Positions 1-9,215 of a stretch of 64,000 nt of DNA are shown in pieces. Source of the stretch: Nocardiopsis gilva YIM 90087 (GTDB lineage Bacteria > Actinomycetota > Actinomycetes > Streptosporangiales > Streptosporangiaceae); the NCBI RefSeq assembly GCF_002263495.1, contig NZ_CP022753.1, forward strand, positions 992,001 to 1,056,000, given 5' to 3'. The position numbers and the translations under genes are program-made. Position 1 is the first letter of the stretch. The number at the start of each line of letters is the position of its first letter. The notes under the pieces were generated by a model. It saw nothing but the letters and a program-made list of their open reading frames with translations. It had not been told where the DNA came from and did not search any database.

Positions 1-1
1 C

Positions 2-1264
<1,263 letters not shown>

Positions 1265-1422
1265 CCAGGATCGGCTGGGCAGAATCAGCTGACCGAGCCA
1301 GTCGAGCCCATACGGCACCATGGCAGTAGAAGCCATTCCGTACACCATCAGACCAACTGACGGGACCGTCCCAGGTTCCGGCATGCACGCGTGCGAAGTG
1401 ACGCGAGGGGGAGGCGGCGTTC

Positions 1423-2403
1423 ATGCCGGCGAAGAAGAGCAAGAAGGGCCCGACCAAGGGCAGCGGCGGCAAGGGACGTCGCTCTCTGGAGGGCAAGAAG
1501 ACCACCCTGCCCGCCGAAGAGCGGCACTGGTACCAGGGCAAGCAGCGGCGCGCGGCCAAGAAGACGGCCGCGCCGTCGGCGGCCCGTGGCCAGGGCGGGG
1601 CCCGCACCGAGCCCCACGGCCGCACGCACCGCGACAGCGCGGCCAGCGGTGACCTCCTGATCGGCCGCAACCCCGTCGTCGAGGCGCTGCGGGCCGGGGT
1701 ACCGGCCACCAAGCTCGTCATGCTCAACAGCCTGGACTCCGACGACCGCATCACCGAGGCAGCGCGCCTGGCCGGTGACGCAGGCGTGGAGATCCTGGAG
1801 GTGACCCGCGCCGAGCTGGACCGCCGCTGCGAGAGCAACGGGCAGCCGGGCGCGGCCCACCAGGGCATCGCGCTGCAGGTGCGGCCGTATAGGTACTGGC
1901 ACCACAGCGACCTCCTGAACGCCGCGCTGGACGCGGAGGAGCCCGCGCTGATCGTCGCGCTGGACAGCGTGACCGACCCCCACAACCTCGGCGCGATCGC
2001 CCGCTCGGCCGCCGCCTTCGGCGCCCACGGCCTCCTCATCCCGGAGCGCCGGGCGGCCGGTGTGACCATGACGGCCTGGAAGACCTCGGCGGGCACCCTC
2101 GCCCGGCTCCCGGTCGCGCAGGCGACCAACCTCACCCGCGCGCTGGAGGAGTACAAGAAGGCGGGCCTGTTCGTGGTCGGCCTCGACGCCGGGGGCGACA
2201 CCCGGCTCGACAACCTCGACCTGGCCACCGGCCCGATCGTGGTCGTCGTCGGTTCTGAGGGCAAGGGGCTGTCCCGCCTTGTGCGCGAGACGTGCGACGC
2301 CGTGGCCAGCATCCCCATCAGCGGCGCCGAATCCCTCAACGCATCGGTGGCGGCAGGCGTCTCCCTCTACGAGGTCGCTCGCCGCCGGACGTCCGGGGAG
2401 TAG
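1423..2403 (+). CDS. rlmB: 23S rRNA (guanosine-2'-O-)-methyltransferase RlmB, SpoU/TrmH family
   Basis: Predicted SAM-dependent ribose methylation of 23S rRNA. The 326-residue protein has a basic, Lys/Gly-rich N-terminal extension of about 75 residues, common in actinobacterial members. A SpoU substrate-binding domain (starting near [12 protein letters not shown]) and a SPOUT knot domain follow. The three SPOUT motifs are visible: [28 protein letters not shown], and [15 protein letters not shown] near the C-terminus. The ATG start is preceded by GAGGGGGAGG. It lies downstream of cysS, with a tRNA gene directly after it. Target specificity (G2251) is inferred from the family. Confidence 0.93.
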   Translation: MPAKKSKKGPTKGSGGKGRRSLEGKKTTLPAEERHWYQGKQRRAAKKTAAPSAARGQGGARTEPHGRTHRDSAASGDLLIGRNPVVEALRAGVPATKLVMLNSLDSDDRITEAARLAGDAGVEILEVTRAELDRRCESNGQPGAAHQGIALQVRPYRYWHHSDLLNAALDAEEPALIVALDSVTDPHNLGAIARSAAAFGAHGLLIPERRAAGVTMTAWKTSAGTLARLPVAQATNLTRALEEYKKAGLFVVGLDAGGDTRLDNLDLATGPIVVVVGSEGKGLSRLVRETCDAVASIPISGAESLNASVAAGVSLYEVARRRTSGE

Positions 2404-2443
2404 CCAGAAACCGGTACTATTCGACTGGGTGTCCGAGGCACCG

Positions 2444-2516
2444 GCCGACGTAGCTCAATTGGCAGAGCAATCGCCTTGTAAGCGATAGGTTAGGGGTTCA
2501 AGTCCCCTCGTCGGCT
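2444..2516 (+). tRNA. tRNA-Thr (anticodon TGT)
   Basis: A 73-nt cloverleaf with a perfect 7-bp acceptor stem (GCCGACG with CGTCGGC) and discriminator T. The 5-bp anticodon stem ATCGC/GCGAT encloses loop CTTGTAA, giving anticodon TGT, which reads ACA (Thr). The T-arm is AGGGG-TTCAAGT-CCCCT. CCA is not encoded, as is usual in actinobacteria. Confidence 0.97.
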
Positions 2517-2582
2517 CTTCTCCTTCCTGGCCTGGGAAGACGCGGGAGTATCGCCGCCCAGGGGAACCCGACTTCGCGAGGA

Positions 2583-2614
2583 AGCGCCCGCCCGGACACG
2601 TCCGGGCGGGCGCT
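2583..2614. terminator. Perfect 14-bp GC hairpin after tRNA-Thr
   Basis: Arms AGCGCCCGCCCGGA and TCCGGGCGGGCGCT around loop CACG. It sits between the rightward rlmB/tRNA genes and the leftward gene ending at 2677, so it can terminate from both sides. There is no strong T-tract, which is normal for high-GC actinobacteria. Confidence 0.8.
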
Positions 2615-2676
2615 CCGCTCTTAGGCCGCCTGACCCCACCCCCTCCGCGGGGCCGGGCGGCCGGTCTGAGGTTGGG

Positions 2677-2892
2677 TCAGCGCCGTTCGGCCTCGATCCG
2701 CCCCAGGCGGGCCTGGACCTGCGCGATGTAGGGGTAGGCGCGCTTGGTGTTGGCGGTGTGGTCGGTCAGGATGAACCGCCATCCGTAGTCGGTGCGGTGC
2801 CAGGTGAGCGTGCAGCCGAGAGCTTCGGCCCGGTGGCGCACCTCGGTGAAGATGTCGCCGAGGTGGCCTGGCGGGAGCTGCGGAAAGATCAC
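2677..2892 (-). CDS. Small hypothetical protein, translationally coupled
   Basis: A 71-residue protein of unknown function, starting MIFPQLPPGH and ending ARLGRIEAERR. The GTG start at 2892 was chosen because GGAGG lies five bases upstream and because it forms a GTGA overlap with the stop of the upstream gene (2889-3335), a clear sign of translational coupling. A longer frame with an ATG at 2976 exists but would run through the upstream gene. The middle part (WHRTDYGWRFILTDH) looks like a compact beta-rich fold. No family is recognised. The pair lies next to an XRE/DUF397 pair, where such small actinomycete-specific genes are common. Confidence 0.6.
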   Translation of the reverse strand: MIFPQLPPGHLGDIFTEVRHRAEALGCTLTWHRTDYGWRFILTDHTANTKRAYPYIAQVQARLGRIEAERR

Positions 2893-3335
2893 CGTGCCTC
2901 CATCTGCTCGGCGCAGTCGCCGGGGTAGGTGCGCTCGGTAGTGAGCACGACAAGGTTCTCGGCGGTGGCCCCGCATACCGCGCGGCGCTCACGCTGGATG
3001 TTGGCGGCGGCGACCAGCGCTGCGAGGTGGGCCGGGTCGTCGCCTTCGCCAGCGGTCTCGGGGATGACCTCGCGGACGTGGTAGCAGTAGGCCCCGGCCG
3101 GTTCGTGGAAGAGCGCCACGGTGAAGGTGTTGGCGCGACGCTTGAGCGCAACGCATGGGGGCATCTGCTCGCGGTAGGAACAGAGGTAGCGCCTGGCTCC
3201 GCAGATCGCCTCGGCCTGGTAGGTGATGTGGTCCCAGGTCTCCTCCGTGATGGTGACCGGCGCAGCGTGAAAACGGGCCCAGTCCCACAGCTCGCGGCGG
3301 TTGGCGACCGTCCAGGTCTTCACGGTGCTCGTCAT
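2889..3335 (-). CDS. Hypothetical protein, coupled to the next small gene
   Basis: A 148-residue protein starting MTSTVKTWTVANRRELWDW. The ATG at 3335 is preceded by AGAGGTGA; the reading frame continues further upstream without a comparable ribosome site, so the short form is preferred. It contains five cysteines scattered through the chain and no transmembrane segment. No family is recognised. Its TGA overlaps the GTG of the next gene, so the two proteins are probably made together. It is transcribed away from the XRE regulator at 3712, with 376 bp between the two starts. Confidence 0.6.
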   Translation of the reverse strand: MTSTVKTWTVANRRELWDWARFHAAPVTITEETWDHITYQAEAICGARRYLCSYREQMPPCVALKRRANTFTVALFHEPAGAYCYHVREVIPETAGEGDDPAHLAALVAAANIQRERRAVCGATAENLVVLTTERTYPGDCAEQMEAR

Positions 3336-3711
3336 CGGGTCACCTCTGAGCGAAAGCGCTGGAAGTCCACGTCCTGTGCGGCCCGCTTTCGCTCTACGGC
3401 GTGGAGGTAGGGGCGGACGCGCGAGGAGCGTCCTCGAAGTAGGGTGTGCATCGTCAACAGAGCTCCTAAGTCTGTCTGTTGGCCGCGCCCCGGGAGTCCT
3501 GGTTGGCACCGACTCGCCGGGGTCTTTCCATGTGCGGCTTGCCATCTCAGATCGCCGCATCCCTGCCCATCCCATAGTGGCCGGAAGCCGCAGAAGTTTC
3601 AATACAAAGATTAGGATTCCTGTTATGCGGGGCACAAAAGTTTCGCGAATGGGGTGATCTAACATCGGGGCAGGACGAAGGAGCCGCAGGAAGAAGCGAG
3701 GAGCGCGCGTC
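3336..3711. other. Divergent intergenic region with two tandem hairpins
   Basis: This 376-bp stretch separates the leftward gene pair from the rightward XRE regulator. It holds two hairpins in a row: CAACAGA...TCTGTTG at 3455-3481, and a GC stem at 3488-3522 (CCCCGGGAGTC with GACTCGCCGGGG, one bulge) followed by TCTTT. On the plus strand the second resembles an intrinsic terminator, so a short leader RNA or small RNA may end here. The stretch from 3590 to 3660 is AT-richer than its surroundings and probably holds the promoter of the XRE gene. No open reading frame is convincing. Confidence 0.35.
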
Positions 3712-4563
3712 GTGGCAGACAGGTACAGCCCGACAGTCAGGCGGCGTCGGCTGTCTGCCGAATTGAAAAGATTGCGCGAGGAGTCAAAGCTGACGGCTGA
3801 GCAGGTCGGCGAGCGGCTGGGATGGTCCCGCGGGCGGCTCACCAACATGGAGCTGAACAAGTGGAAGCGTCCTGACCCCGTCATCGTTCGAGCGCTTGCG
3901 AACCTCTATGGCTGCACCTCGGAGGTCACCGAGGCATTGGTGACGCTGGCACGCCAGTCGAGGGAGAAGGGTTGGTGGACGCGCTATGACGACGTACTGA
4001 CAGACGCGTATGTCGGCTTCGAGGCCGAAGCGTCTTCGATCTCGACGTATCAGTCCATGGTGGTACATGGACTGCTGCAGACGCCCGAGTATGCGGCCGC
4101 ATCAGCAAGGGCTGGACAGTCGCGTTCACCGCACATCATCGAGCGCATTGTCCAGGCTCGACAGGAACGCCAGGAGATTCTTGATCGGGAGGATGCACCG
4201 AAGTTGTGGTGCGTCCTCGACGAGGCGGTGCTCCATAGACCTGCGGGCGGCAAAGAGGTCATGCGTGACCAGATCCGTCGGCTGCTAGATGTGGTTGAGC
4301 GCGAGGAGAACATCAAGATCCAGATGCTTCCCCTCGACCAAGGTCTTCACCAGGGCACTGCTGGTTCCTTCACGATCCTCGACTTCCCTGAGTCCATGGA
4401 CCCCTCCATCGTCTACATCGAAGTCCGGACAGATGGCCTCTACCTGGACGAACAGGACGAGGTTGAAGTGCACCGAGACGCATGGGATGACATCCGGATG
4501 AGGGCCATGCACCCTGATGCCACGGCTGAGCGCATGGCGCTGATCCTGAAGAAGTACGAGTAG
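3712..4563 (+). CDS. XRE-family regulator with DUF5753 (Scr1-type antitoxin-like)
   Basis: A 283-residue cytoplasmic DNA-binding protein. Residues 12-70 form a helix-turn-helix of the Cro/CI type (RLREESKLTAEQVGERLGW, then GRLTNMELN). The rest matches the DUF5753 ligand-binding-like domain typical of actinomycete regulators: YVGFEAEASSISTYQSMVV, LLQTPEYAAA, and the C-terminal YLDEQDEVEVHRDAWDDIR. The GTG start at 3712 follows GCGAGGAG. The DUF397 gene starts six bases after the stop, the standard pairing of this family in Streptomyces and relatives, where such pairs affect development or phage-like behaviour. The target operator cannot be read from the sequence. Confidence 0.9.
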   Translation: MADRYSPTVRRRRLSAELKRLREESKLTAEQVGERLGWSRGRLTNMELNKWKRPDPVIVRALANLYGCTSEVTEALVTLARQSREKGWWTRYDDVLTDAYVGFEAEASSISTYQSMVVHGLLQTPEYAAASARAGQSRSPHIIERIVQARQERQEILDREDAPKLWCVLDEAVLHRPAGGKEVMRDQIRRLLDVVEREENIKIQMLPLDQGLHQGTAGSFTILDFPESMDPSIVYIEVRTDGLYLDEQDEVEVHRDAWDDIRMRAMHPDATAERMALILKKYE

Positions 4564-4569
4564 GAAACC

Positions 4570-4755
4570 GTGAACGAGACCCCGAAGTTCCGAAAATCCA
4601 CCTATAGCGCAACCGCGAACGACTGCGTCGAGGTAGCTGATCTTCATGGAGGCGCCGCCGTCCGCGATTCCAAGAACGCTAGTCGCGGACACATCGCGTT
4701 CCCCAGCGACGAGTGGCGTGCTTTCCTGTCCGATGTGAAGCGCGACCGCCTCTAG
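4570..4755 (+). CDS. DUF397 domain protein, partner of the XRE regulator
   Basis: A 61-residue protein with the DUF397 core: FRKSTYSATANDCVEVAD, then GGAAVRDSKNASRGHIAF and the EWRAFLSDVK tail. GTG start six bases after the upstream stop, so it is co-transcribed. In characterised actinomycete pairs the DUF397 protein binds or modulates its XRE partner; that role here is inferred from the pairing. A perfect hairpin terminator follows. Confidence 0.9.
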   Translation: MNETPKFRKSTYSATANDCVEVADLHGGAAVRDSKNASRGHIAFPSDEWRAFLSDVKRDRL

Positions 4756-4772
4756 CAGCCTGCATTAACACG

Positions 4773-4800
4773 GCCCTCGATCCCAGACGGGATCGAGGGC
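4773..4800 (+). terminator. Perfect 12-bp hairpin after DUF397 gene
   Basis: Arms GCCCTCGATCCC and GGGATCGAGGGC around loop AGAC, 17 bases after the DUF397 stop. It lies between this operon and the opposing gene ending at 4850, so it may serve both. Confidence 0.85.
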
Positions 4801-4849
4801 ATCGTCGTCCTACCCGTGTCGTAGGAATACGTCGAGTGGTGGCCTTGTC

Positions 4850-5095
4850 TCATAGCGGATACCCGCACAGGGTGCACTTGCTTGTGCCCCGGTCGTTCCA
4901 CGCGGTGCACCTCGGGCAGAAGTCGAGTCGCGGGTTGGTGTCACCCACCTCGATCTTGGTGTCCCGGATGATCTGGTTGAGGTGCCAGGGGTCGGCGAAC
5001 CCGACCTCACGCGGGAGGCACCCGGTGACGTGGATGCTGGCGATGCCGTCCTTGATGATCACTGCCTGAACCTGCGGGGGATGCGAACGGTACAT
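4850..5095 (-). CDS. Small zinc-ribbon hypothetical protein
   Basis: An 81-residue protein with a C-terminal zinc-ribbon of the form CPRC-x(10)-CTLCG, followed by only three residues. The N-terminal part (HVTGCLPREVGFADPWHLNQ) has no recognised fold. The ATG at 5095 is preceded by AGGAGTGG at good spacing. A longer frame reaching 5284 has no better start. Zinc-ribbon proteins of this size often bind nucleic acid or other proteins, but nothing here shows a specific role. It converges on the XRE/DUF397 operon. Confidence 0.6.
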   Translation of the reverse strand: MYRSHPPQVQAVIIKDGIASIHVTGCLPREVGFADPWHLNQIIRDTKIEVGDTNPRLDFCPRCTAWNDRGTSKCTLCGYPL

Positions 5096-5332
5096 GGTGG
5101 CCACTCCTAACGCCGTCCTCGGCCCGTGTGTGAGCGGTGTCATAAGAATGGCACGGGCTTGTAGGCGCAGGCAGCCGGTTCGCGCGGACTGCCCTGGTAA
5201 CAATTCATGACTCGTGTGGATACACACCGTTACAGAAGCGATCTCGTGAGTCAGTCCTGAGCGGAGCCATCGAAGCGTCGGCACCCCACGCCGGTCGTGA
5301 AGACGGAGACCTCTCGCTGACCCCTACCCCCC

Positions 5333-5398
5333 CCGTTGATCTCGGAGATATCGACCGAATGTCCGCCATAATTCGGTCGATATCTCCGAGATCAACGG
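5333..5398. repeat. Perfect 28-bp inverted repeat, copy 1 of an intergenic element
   Basis: The two 28-base arms (5333-5360 and 5371-5398) are exact reverse complements around a 10-base loop. The outer arm begins CCGTTGATCTCGGAGATAT. The same outer arm occurs in the second palindrome at 42017-42092, while the inner arm bases and loop differ. This identifies a dispersed intergenic palindrome. It could act as a terminator or be a mobile REP/MITE-like unit. Confidence 0.9.
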
Positions 5399-5502
5399 AG
5401 ATACATGTGGCGCGGTGGGGTGGGTGGCTCGGGGCGGGAAAGCGCCGTCTCCCCATACTGGAGCCGCACGCTTTCCCATCCCCAGTCACCCCGCCCCGAG
5501 AT

Positions 5503-5841
5503 CTATTGGAAGGTAGTGAACTTCTCGGCGTTCTCCTTGGTCACGATCTCCGTTCCGGTATCGATGCGCTCTTGGACCTTCTTACCGCGGACGGCGTCCG
5601 CTGCGGTCTCCACCGAGATGGTGCCCATCTTCTGTGGGAACTGCGCCACGCTGGCAGTCTCATCACCTGCGAGGATGGCCTTCGACTCCGCAGGCATGGC
5701 GTCGAACCCGACCAGGAGCGGATCCTCGCTGAACGGGTTCCGCTTCTTCATCGCCTGGATCCCGCCCAGAATCGGCGGCCCGCAGGCGGCGTAGGCGGCG
5801 TCCACGTCGGGGTGGACGCCGCCGATGCCGTTCGGCCGCAA
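5503..5841 (-). pseudogene. Remnant of a sugar ABC transporter substrate-binding protein
   Basis: About 105 residues match the C-terminal part of RbsB/LacI-type periplasmic sugar-binding proteins: HPDVDAAYAACGPPILGG, then DPLLVGFDAMPAESKAILAG, ASVAQFPQKMGTISVETA and the terminal GTEIVTKENAEKFTTF. Intact family members have more than 300 residues with a signal peptide. Here the N-terminal two thirds are gone: the frame closes at a stop near 5889 and the sequence then runs into the upstream region of the gene at 5926. No permease or ATPase gene is nearby. A TTG at 5841 could start translation, but a folded protein is unlikely. Confidence 0.85.
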
Positions 5842-5925
5842 TTTCCCGCTGGCCGGGGAGCCCCGTGGGGCGACGGGTTCCGGTAATCAGCACTACAGAG
5901 TGGGCTGTACGGGGTCGGAGACGCG

Positions 5926-6408
5926 ATGCGTGCCGCTGAAGAACGGAACCGTCCAACCCCGCCGGGCGGCGACGCCCTCCGGAAGATCATTGAAGTGGTG
6001 CGCGACTACGCCGCCGAGTTCGGTGGGGCTGCGCCGCTCACCACGCGGGTTGCGGACAGCTCAACCAGCCTAAGAATCTTGGATGCTTCAGGACGATTGG
6101 TGGGCTGCGAGGCTGACCGGGACCTGCCATGGGACCTGCTCGAGGAATTGTGGGAAGTAGAAGCCCATCCGGAGGAGGGTGGGTGGCTCTACCTCCGCGT
6201 CGCCATTACTTCGGACGGCGAGGCCGTCGATCGAGCCTACGACCACTGGCCTACCTGGCAACGGGCGGATGACCGCCATGAGGCAGCGGCTCCGATCGGT
6301 GAACTCCGACAGGAGATGGCCCGGCGAGCCCCGCAGTGGCGGCCCGACTGGATGCCGCTCCTCGACGAGGCGGTCATGTTCGCGCCGCCCTGGTCGGTAG
6401 AGTCCTGA
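5926..6408 (+). CDS. Hypothetical protein, possibly immunity-like
   Basis: A 160-residue acidic cytoplasmic protein without signal peptide or membrane segment. The ATG follows GGAGACGCG. It contains a charged central part (DLPWDLLEELWEVE) and the sequence VDRAYDHWPTW, then a Trp/Pro-rich C-terminus (APQWRPDWMPLLDE). This composition recalls immunity proteins and nucleic-acid-independent adaptor proteins of actinobacteria, but no family can be named with confidence. It starts about 85 bp from the broken sugar-binding gene and converges on the T7SS operon. Confidence 0.55.
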   Translation: MRAAEERNRPTPPGGDALRKIIEVVRDYAAEFGGAAPLTTRVADSSTSLRILDASGRLVGCEADRDLPWDLLEELWEVEAHPEEGGWLYLRVAITSDGEAVDRAYDHWPTWQRADDRHEAAAPIGELRQEMARRAPQWRPDWMPLLDEAVMFAPPWSVES

Positions 6409-6513
6409 CCTCGGCTTCCGAGCGGAAGAGACGCGAGGCGGACTCCGATTTCCCCCTTCGTCATCAGGCCGGGGTGACCGTCGACGGGCTTCGTGATGCC
6501 CTGTGGCGGAATG

Positions 6514-6855
6514 TCATTCTCGGGGGTTCGTCCGTGTGGAGGGTCCCACGTTCTTCGTCCGGCGGATGAGTCGGTGGACCGTACGCCTGAGCCGTGATGT
6601 CGGGAGGTCGGGGAGGGTATTGAGCTGTTGTTCGTAAGTGGGGCCTGCGGTCGCCTGGGGACGGTGTGGCGGCCGGGGGCGCGGTTGTGGTTGTGGGGCT
6701 TCCTGAGGCGTCGGCCGGTCGCCGGCTTCGAGGAAGGCGCGGGCGGAGTCGTCGTCCACGGTGGCCGGGACGCTCGGCCGGGGATGGTTCTGCACGGGCG
6801 CCCACCTCCTCAGGCTCGGGTCGGACAGCGGACGTGGCGTCGTGGGCTCGCTCAC
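6514..6855 (-). CDS. Proline-rich hypothetical protein at the end of the T7SS operon
   Basis: A 113-residue protein with a Pro/Gln/Arg-rich middle (PQEAPQPQPRPRPPHRPQ) and a basic C-terminal helix (LRRTVHRLIRRTKN). The ATG at 6855 overlaps the stop of the MinD-like gene as ATGA, so it belongs to the T7SS operon. No family is recognised. Pro-rich, basic proteins at this position could be adaptors for the ATPase, but that is a guess from position only. Confidence 0.6.
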   Translation of the reverse strand: MSEPTTPRPLSDPSLRRWAPVQNHPRPSVPATVDDDSARAFLEAGDRPTPQEAPQPQPRPRPPHRPQATAGPTYEQQLNTLPDLPTSRLRRTVHRLIRRTKNVGPSTRTNPRE

Positions 6856-7769
6856 CGGGCGCGGCGCAGGGCCTCAAGCGCGATGCGCGTCGCGGCGGTG
6901 CGGGTGGTCTCGGCGATCCGCTGCGGATCGAACGCGGCGGTTGCGGCGAGGTGTCGGTCGTAGCCGATCCGGACGACCGCCGCCCCGCTCTGGCGCAGGA
7001 TATCGGCGGCTCCGGCGGCGTCGAAGGTCGGATCCTCACCCGGCTCCTGCTCGACGAACACGACCACGATGTCGGCCGGGAGCGCCGCGTTGCCGTGGGC
7101 GGTCATCCAGTCGAAGGCGCGCGCGATGCTCATCGCCCCGTCCCGGGTGGCCGGGGCCACCAGCACATGGGCGTGAGCGCTGGCCTGCGCGGCTCGGTTG
7201 AAGCCGTCGAAGACGTCGGCGCCGCGGTCGATGAGCGTGACGCCGAAGAACCGGGTGAGAGGCAGCAGCGTTCGGTGGAAGGTCTGGCCGTCGACACCAC
7301 CGCGGCGCCCGTTCTGAACACCGGGCAGCATCCAGAGCCGGTCCCGCACCCGGGTCAGATACGGACGCAATTCCTCGAAAGAGTCGGGATCGCTCTCGCC
7401 GCGCTCGACGTCGCCGAGGGACGACTCCGGCCGGACGCCGAGGCGGCGCGCGAGCGCGTCCGAGCCGGGGGTGATGTCCATGGTGAGCACGCGGTCGTTC
7501 CGGTAGTGGGCGAAGACGGTGGCGAGTAGGGCGGTCACCGTGCTCTCGCCCGCGCCGGCGCGCGGCCGGCTCACCACGATCCTGCGGCTGGTGGTGATGG
7601 TCTGCTGCAGGGACTCCCCGAGTTCGACAGCGGAGTGGGTTCGGTCCGAGGGCTGGAAGGGCAGCATGATGCCCCGGCCGAACCGCCGCAGCAGGGAGTC
7701 CCCGTGCCGGTCCGACGCCGTCATCGCGTCGACGCTCGGCGGCTCCACTCGCCCGGTGCGCTCGCTCAT
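6852..7769 (-). CDS. MinD/ParA-like (EspI-type) ATPase homologue of a T7SS locus
   Basis: A 305-residue protein whose fold reads as a deviant Walker ATPase of the MinD/ParA/CobQ class. Residues around 63-80 (IVVSRPRAGAGESTVTALL) occupy the P-loop position, and GVTLIDRGADVFDG matches the Walker B strand (normally IIDT). VLVAPATRDGAMSIARAFDWM and IVVVFVEQEP match later strands. The P-loop lacks the expected Lys-Thr pair (GAGES instead of GxGKT), so ATP hydrolysis is doubtful. Homologues sit in many ESX/T7SS loci, where EspI has a regulatory role. It lies between eccD and the Pro-rich gene. Confidence 0.75.
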   Translation of the reverse strand: MSERTGRVEPPSVDAMTASDRHGDSLLRRFGRGIMLPFQPSDRTHSAVELGESLQQTITTSRRIVVSRPRAGAGESTVTALLATVFAHYRNDRVLTMDITPGSDALARRLGVRPESSLGDVERGESDPDSFEELRPYLTRVRDRLWMLPGVQNGRRGGVDGQTFHRTLLPLTRFFGVTLIDRGADVFDGFNRAAQASAHAHVLVAPATRDGAMSIARAFDWMTAHGNAALPADIVVVFVEQEPGEDPTFDAAGAADILRQSGAAVVRIGYDRHLAATAAFDPQRIAETTRTAATRIALEALRRAR

Positions 7770-7848
7770 CTCACCCTGACCTCGCTGTCGTCACTCTGTC
7801 CTCGTCAGCGGCCTAGCGCCGTAGATCTCGCTCCCGTTCTCCGCTCCC

Positions 7849-9174
7849 TCAGAAGGTGGACAGGAGCCGCTGGTAGGTCCCGAACGCCCCGATCGCCACG
7901 GGGATGAACACGACGATCGCCACAGCCTCGACGCGGTCGGTGATCCGGCGGAGGCGCGCCCGGACATAGGCGGGCGGATCCGTTGTGAGCACCACGATGG
8001 GGATGGCCAGGCTCGCTAGGAGGAGGCCGATCGCGGCCGCGGCTCCCCACGGCGCGGAGTCGCTCACGGCCGCGGCGAGGCTGACCACGATCGCCACCGT
8101 CGCCGCCAGCAGCGGCGCCTTCTCCGTGATCAGGGGGAACATCCGTGACCTGCTGCCCACCACGACCGCGAGGAGCGCCGCCAGGGCGGCGCTCCACGCA
8201 TTCAGGTGGGTCGTGAGGCCGAAGCCCGCCACCGCCGCGGTGATCGCGACCGCGATGGTCGAGACGACCATGCCGTTGTGGGCGTTGGCCAGCGCGCTGC
8301 GCACATCGGTGCTGGCCACCACCGAACCCTCGCTGCGCCGGTCGTCGAGCATCGTCAGCCCTGAGAAAGTCAGCGCGATCCTGAGGAGGAGGCCCAGGAG
8401 GACGGTGCACGCGACGGCGGCCAGGATGGAGGCGCGGGCGAAGGTGAGGCCGAAGGTCGCCGAACCCGTCCACAGGAGGGCCAGCATCAGCGCGACTCCG
8501 CCCCCGACGAGGCCGCCGCGGCCGAGACGGGAGGTGAGGCCGAGGCCGACGACGAGGAGCGCGGCGACGGCGGCGAGCCCGCCCCAGCGTGCCCATTCGG
8601 GCCAGGCGAACAGGTCGGCGGCGGCCCAGACGGCGAGTCCCGCCACGGCCCCGCCGCTGACGGAGAGCGCTGTGCCCAGCGGCTCGCGCCAGAAGGGTCC
8701 GACTATCGCGCCGGTGGCCGCCAGCAGGACCGCGATCGCCGCGAGGGAGAACACGCCCGTCTGGGCGCCGGTGAGGCTCCAGACGATGCCACCGATCGAC
8801 AGGCAGAGCACCAGCGACGCGGCGGTGGCGGTCCACCGGGCCGCCCCCGGCCCCCACAGATTCTTGTGTCCGTCGAGTGCGGAGCCCACCGCCTCGGGGA
8901 CCTCGTGCACAACGGGCGCGGGCAGGGGGTCATCGGCGCGGACGACACGGAGAACGGCGCCGTCCGCGATGTCCTTGTCAGACAGGGTGGATCCGCCGTC
9001 GAGGAAGTCACCGGCGGCGGTCATGAGGTGGAGCGGGACGGCCGGGTTCTGCACGGGGTCGCCGAGGAGCCGGAGCAGCTCCGGCATGAGGGCGCCGATC
9101 GGTTCCTCGGCGGGCAGGACGGCGTCGACCCTGCGCCGCTCTCCGACGAGGGTCACCCGGCTCCACGTGGTCAT
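7849..9174 (-). CDS. eccD: Type VII secretion integral membrane protein EccD
   Basis: Forms the membrane channel core of the T7SS with EccB, EccC and EccE. The 441-residue protein has an N-terminal ubiquitin-like (YukD) domain of about 85 residues (RVTLVGERRRVDAVLPAEEP, ending near VLRVV), a cytoplasmic linker, and about eleven hydrophobic helices from residue 115 to the C-terminus. This is the known EccD architecture, and its length fits the family. The ATG start leaves 41 bp to the TNT-like gene upstream. It belongs to the leftward T7SS operon starting with two WXG100 genes. The partner ATPase EccC is encoded about 25 kb away at 34325. Confidence 0.9.
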   Translation of the reverse strand: MTTWSRVTLVGERRRVDAVLPAEEPIGALMPELLRLLGDPVQNPAVPLHLMTAAGDFLDGGSTLSDKDIADGAVLRVVRADDPLPAPVVHEVPEAVGSALDGHKNLWGPGAARWTATAASLVLCLSIGGIVWSLTGAQTGVFSLAAIAVLLAATGAIVGPFWREPLGTALSVSGGAVAGLAVWAAADLFAWPEWARWGGLAAVAALLVVGLGLTSRLGRGGLVGGGVALMLALLWTGSATFGLTFARASILAAVACTVLLGLLLRIALTFSGLTMLDDRRSEGSVVASTDVRSALANAHNGMVVSTIAVAITAAVAGFGLTTHLNAWSAALAALLAVVVGSRSRMFPLITEKAPLLAATVAIVVSLAAAVSDSAPWGAAAAIGLLLASLAIPIVVLTTDPPAYVRARLRRITDRVEAVAIVVFIPVAIGAFGTYQRLLSTF

Positions 9175-9215
9175 GGGGGTGCGTCCAATCGTTTCTTCGT
9201 CTCTGCGTCTAGTCG

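Noticed and set aside
2444..6408. Genomic island integrated at tRNA-Thr
   Set aside because: The following genes look accessory, but no integrase and no repeat of the tRNA 3' end could be found within the window.
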